A stretch of DNA of 15,996 nt from Bacteroidales bacterium M2 (lineage in GTDB: Bacteria > Bacteroidota > Bacteroidia > Bacteroidales > Muribaculaceae), in contig LUJM01000063.1 in assembly GCA_001689415.1 (NCBI GenBank), forward strand, positions 11,475 through 27,470, given 5' to 3'. Below are positions 13,172 through 15,996 of this stretch, one piece after another. Under the pieces are notes generated by a model. That model made no database searches, had not been told where the DNA came from, and worked only from the letters and a program-made list of their open reading frames with translations. The translations under genes were made by a program, and so were the position numbers. How positions within the stretch are numbered: the first letter of the stretch is position 1; every line of letters begins with the position of its first letter.

Positions 13172-14269
13172 ATGTTATTGAATCTGGCTGATTGGTATCT
13201 TATTGTTGTACTGATACTAAGCTTTTTGTATTCAGTTAATTTATCACATAAATCAGCGTTACAATTAAATAATAATAGAGCTCAGACACCAGTTGTCATA
13301 ATGCTTGTGATTGCATCAATAATGGCATTTTGGCTTGGTTTCAGACCTATTGACGGAGGGTATGGCGACACATATGGATATGCGATAGTATATGATAGAG
13401 GTATATCTTACGGGAACTCGGGAGAGGATGAATGGGGGTTTGGAATGATTATGGATTATTGCCGTCCTTTTTTTGATGCCTCTGGCTTTTTTGTTATCAT
13501 TGCTTTGGGGTATTTCTTATGTACGGCTTTTGCAATGAAGAAACTCCTGAATGGAAATGCTTATGGTGGATTTCTGATTTTTCTGGGGGCCTTTTCTACT
13601 TTTTCGTATGCGACTAATGGTATCAGAAATGGACTGGCATGTTCTATTTTGACAATTGCAATAGTATTGGTTGCACGTGATAGAAATTTTAGGTCTTTGA
13701 TTTTTGCTGCTCTTTTAGCTTTTGTGGCAATGACTATCCATCGTTCCACTATCTTGCCTATAATGTGTTTATGTTGTGCTGTTCTTATAAAGAATCGAAA
13801 AATTCCTTTTTATTTTTGGATTTTGTCGATATTCATCTTTTTTACTGTAGGGAATTCTATCGGGAACTATCTTTCATCTTTAGGTTTTGATGACCGTATG
13901 ACGAACTATTTGAACGCGACGGAATCATATTCACAATTGAATAAAACTGGATTTAGACCAGATTTTTTATTGTATAGCGTCATGCCTATTGTTTTGGGAT
14001 ATTATGTGATTTTTAAGAAAGAGTTAAAGAGTAGAGTATATGAATTATTACTTTTTACATATATCTTCTCTAATTCTGTCTGGGTTATGATAATGAATAT
14101 ATCATTCTCAAATAGGTTTGCATATCTTTCATGGTTTCTTTATCCGATAGTACTGGCCTATCCGTGTTTTGAAATGAATATTTGGAATCAGTCTCAAGGG
14201 AAGTTTGCTACGAATATATTGTTACTTAACGTCTTTTTTACAGCATTTATGCAATTTATTTATTATTAA
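13172..14269 (+). CDS. wzy: EpsG-family membrane protein, probable Wzy polysaccharide polymerase
   Basis: This 365-aa, very hydrophobic protein of the EpsG family has about ten membrane segments (for example 8-22, 40-56, 105-122, 133-145, 152-168, 175-190, 193-207, 213-229, 265-281, 289-309 and 316-332). EpsG proteins take the role of Wzy polymerase in Wzx/Wzy-dependent pathways, joining flipped repeat units at the periplasmic face. Family traits visible are GFRPIDGGYGDTYGY (56-70), EDEWGFGMIM (85-94), the conserved TNGIRNGLACSIL (148-160), MTIHRSTILP (187-196) and FSNRFAYLSWF (312-322). It is the only polymerase candidate in the window, and its pairing with the flippase at 720-2237 completes the core of the pathway. 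The gene is strongly AT-rich (15 of 60 bases G or C in 13801-13860), common for wzy genes. A 21-base AT-rich leader precedes it. Confidence 0.88.
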   Translation: MLLNLADWYLIVVLILSFLYSVNLSHKSALQLNNNRAQTPVVIMLVIASIMAFWLGFRPIDGGYGDTYGYAIVYDRGISYGNSGEDEWGFGMIMDYCRPFFDASGFFVIIALGYFLCTAFAMKKLLNGNAYGGFLIFLGAFSTFSYATNGIRNGLACSILTIAIVLVARDRNFRSLIFAALLAFVAMTIHRSTILPIMCLCCAVLIKNRKIPFYFWILSIFIFFTVGNSIGNYLSSLGFDDRMTNYLNATESYSQLNKTGFRPDFLLYSVMPIVLGYYVIFKKELKSRVYELLLFTYIFSNSVWVMIMNISFSNRFAYLSWFLYPIVLAYPCFEMNIWNQSQGKFATNILLLNVFFTAFMQFIYY

Positions 14270-14270
14270 G

Positions 14271-15170
14271 ATGAAAACACTAACTATATTTACCCCTGCT
14301 TATAACCGCGCACATACGATAACACGTACATATGCAAGTCTTCTACGCCAGACTTGCAAAGATTTTGAGTGGCTTGTGGTCGATGATGGCTCAACCGACA
14401 ACACTCAAGAACTTGTAGAGGGTTGGATTAAAGAGAATAAGATTCCTATAAAGTATGTCCGACAGGAAAACCAGGGAATGCACGGTGCGCACAATACAGC
14501 ATATCGTAATATTTCGACAGAATTGAACACTTGTATCGACTCTGATGACTTCATGCCCGATGATGCAGTCGAGAAAATAATCAGTTTTTGGAAAGAACAT
14601 GGTTCAGATAAATATGCTGGTATAGTAGGTCTTGACCAGACCGAAGATGGCGGCATCATTGGCGCGTCATTTCCGGAGTCCTTGAAGGAGACTACCTTGC
14701 AAAAATATTACGCCGCTGGTGGTAGGGGAGATAAGAAACTGGTTTATCGGACCGATGTGATTAAACGCTATCCGGAATACCCTCTATTTGAAGGAGAACG
14801 TTATGTCGGTCTCGCATATAAATATATGCTGATAGACCAAGACTATACGTTACTTACCCTTAACGAGCCGCTTGTGACAGTGGAGTACCAGCCTGACGGC
14901 TCAAGCTTTAATATGTATAACCAATACTGGCGTAACCCTAAAGGTTTTTCTTTCTTCCGCAAAACAGAAATGATATGTGCACCGACATTTAAACGTCGGT
15001 TTGTTTCTTGCATTCATTATGTAGCAAGTTCCATAATCGCAAGAAATGGGCAATTTCTGTGGGAATCACCAAAGAAAGGCCTGACATTGTTGGCAGTCCC
15101 GTTTGGTTTTGCATGGTATCTCAGAATTCGTGCTAAAGTTAAAAATAAAGCAAAAATGAATTTCAGATGA
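14271..15170 (+). CDS. Family 2 glycosyltransferase (GT2)
   Basis: A GT-A glycosyltransferase of 299 aa. LTIFTPAYNRAHTITRTYAS (4-23) is the start, WLVVDDGSTDNT (34-45) the nucleotide site and NTCIDSDDFMPDDAV (86-100) the metal-binding segment. The N-x-G-M-x-x-A-x-N motif is ENQGMHGAHNTAYRN (66-80). It then carries GDKKLVYRTDVIKRYPEYP and GERYVG, a donor/acceptor pattern of a different GT2 subgroup from the three above. The frame is open to 14205 within the polymerase gene. ATG 14271, one base after the polymerase stop, gives the conventional N-terminus and is preferred. The end overlaps the following acetyltransferase gene in an ATGA junction (15167-15170). Confidence 0.92.
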   Translation: MKTLTIFTPAYNRAHTITRTYASLLRQTCKDFEWLVVDDGSTDNTQELVEGWIKENKIPIKYVRQENQGMHGAHNTAYRNISTELNTCIDSDDFMPDDAVEKIISFWKEHGSDKYAGIVGLDQTEDGGIIGASFPESLKETTLQKYYAAGGRGDKKLVYRTDVIKRYPEYPLFEGERYVGLAYKYMLIDQDYTLLTLNEPLVTVEYQPDGSSFNMYNQYWRNPKGFSFFRKTEMICAPTFKRRFVSCIHYVASSIIARNGQFLWESPKKGLTLLAVPFGFAWYLRIRAKVKNKAKMNFR

Positions 15171-15715
15171 AAGAGATTCTGCAGCAAGATTTATTCCGCT
15201 ATATAGGAAACAGAAATAAGAGTTTCATCAACAGATTGCGATATATTATATTTACTCCTGGGTTTCAATACATCTATTGTTTCCGTCACGTCAATTCGTC
15301 TCGCAATCCATTATCGCGATTGTTTTGGAAGATATTGCTTCGTAGGTGTATGTTTCACTCCGGTATTCAGATTCCGGCAGGAACTGAAATCGGGCCGGGT
15401 TTTAGAATTTCGCATTTTGGCGGTATTGTGGTTAATCCAGCCGCAAAAATAGGCAGAAATTTCAGTATCGCACAGGGCGCGTTGATTGGGAGTGCAGATG
15501 GTAAGCACAAAGGTGTTCCAGTTATCGGTGACAACGTCATAATGAGTGCAAATTCAGTGGTTATTGGCGGTATTAGCATCGGTGACTATGTAATGATAGC
15601 ACCAGGTGCGTTTGTCAACTTTGACGTCCCCGCACACTCTATAGTGATTGGAAATCCAGGCCGAATTATACACTCTGAACGCCCCACGGACAAATATAAC
15701 GTGTATAGGATATGA
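15167..15715 (+). CDS. Serine acetyltransferase-like O-acetyltransferase (second copy of the fold)
   Basis: This 182-aa member of the CysE/capsule acetyltransferase group has an N-terminal helical part (1-65) and a left-handed beta-helix. Its repeats are IPAGTEIGPGF (69-79), PAAKIGRNFSIAQGALIG (91-108), VIGDNVIMSANSVVIG (119-134), SIGDYVMIAPGAFV (137-150), and VPAHSIVIGNPGRII. H83 (SHFGGIVV) and H114 (GKHKGVP) correspond to the catalytic histidine regions. It would acetylate a sugar hydroxyl using acetyl-CoA. It is not a recent duplicate of the gene at 3376-3975: the sequences differ throughout except for the fold motifs. It is coupled on both sides by ATGA overlaps, to the GT2 upstream and the GT4 downstream, which suggests these three act on the same sugar unit. 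Confidence 0.87.
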   Translation: MKEILQQDLFRYIGNRNKSFINRLRYIIFTPGFQYIYCFRHVNSSRNPLSRLFWKILLRRCMFHSGIQIPAGTEIGPGFRISHFGGIVVNPAAKIGRNFSIAQGALIGSADGKHKGVPVIGDNVIMSANSVVIGGISIGDYVMIAPGAFVNFDVPAHSIVIGNPGRIIHSERPTDKYNVYRI

Positions 15716-15996
15716 AAATTCTCCATGTCATAACCTCCCTCCGCACAGGTGGTGCGGAGAAACTTATGGTCGATTTGCTCCCACGTCTTAAGGCTAAAGG
15801 GCTTAATGTCGATTTACTACTCTTTGACGGTACCGACACACCTTTTCGCCGAGAGGTCGAAAATGCAGGGATTAAAGTATTTGATTTGGGAATCGGAGGC
15901 TTTATATATTCCCCATTAAAGTTGTTCAAACTTATACCTTACCTGAAAAATTACGACATTATTCATACGCATAATACTGCTCCGCAGCTATTTGTA
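15712..15996 (+). CDS. Glycosyltransferase, GT4-type (partial, runs off window)
   Basis: From ATG 15712 the frame is open to the last base, giving 95 codons with no stop. The translation begins MKILHVITSLRTGGAEKLMV, the classical GT4 N-terminus with its GGAE donor-domain loop, followed by DLLPRLKAKGLNVDLLLF and later YDIIHTHNTAPQ (84-95), the HxHN segment common in these enzymes. It is therefore the first Rossmann domain of a GT-B enzyme; the catalytic C-terminal half lies outside the window. The start overlaps the previous stop (ATGA). Confidence 0.9.
   Translation, partial: MKILHVITSLRTGGAEKLMVDLLPRLKAKGLNVDLLLFDGTDTPFRREVENAGIKVFDLGIGGFIYSPLKLFKLIPYLKNYDIIHTHNTAPQLFV

Noticed and set aside
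1..15996. CRISPR arrays, tRNA or rRNA genes, complete transposases or phage genes
   Set aside because: None seen: no regularly spaced repeats, no cloverleaf or rRNA-like stretches, and every substantial + strand frame is explained by polysaccharide biosynthesis.

Overview
The window is a stretch of a capsular or exopolysaccharide biosynthesis locus, with every gene on the + strand. The organism is most likely a gut-type member of the Bacteroidales. This rests on three things: a UpxY-type NusG-like regulator directly ahead of a Wzx flippase, AT-rich leaders without clear Shine-Dalgarno sequences before most starts, and the mix of glycosyltransferases, polysaccharide pyruvyl transferase, FrhB-like protein and EpsG-type polymerase. 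I cannot name genus or family from sequence reading alone.

Layout. Positions 35-634 encode the UpxY-like antiterminator, followed by the flippase (720-2237) and an FrhB-like protein lacking its usual N-terminal ferredoxin part (2234-3175). A roughly 200-base gap follows. It is bounded by an 11-base inverted repeat and flanked by perfect palindromes, and looks like a small mobile insertion or its remnant. A serine-acetyltransferase-like gene (3376-3975) comes next. Positions 3980-6794 hold a tightly overlapping, GC-rich four-gene cassette: sugar nucleotidyltransferase, HAD phosphatase, choline-kinase/APH-like kinase and a second, divergent nucleotidyltransferase-like protein. It looks like a pathway that activates a small capsule building block or substituent. 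A membrane acyltransferase (6791-7741) is coupled to its end.

From 7757 the DNA turns AT-rich. It holds a GT2 glycosyltransferase, a polysaccharide pyruvyl transferase, a GT-B glycosyltransferase, two GT2 enzymes, an EpsG-type Wzy polymerase, another GT2, a second hexapeptide acetyltransferase, and the first 95 codons of a GT4 glycosyltransferase that runs off the window.

Together the genes describe a Wzx/Wzy-dependent repeat-unit polysaccharide. Six glycosyltransferases (one incomplete) would build the unit, and the acetyltransferases, acyltransferase, pyruvyl transferase and probably the nucleotidyl/kinase cassette would decorate it. Wzx would flip it and the EpsG-type protein polymerise it. 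No initiating sugar-phosphate transferase, Wza/Wzc-type export gene or upxZ is present, so the locus extends beyond the window.

The most notable observations are two G8 tracts, one in the acyltransferase and one in the adjacent GT2, where single-base slippage would truncate the protein; the overlapping four-gene activation cassette; and the inverted-repeat-bounded insertion.
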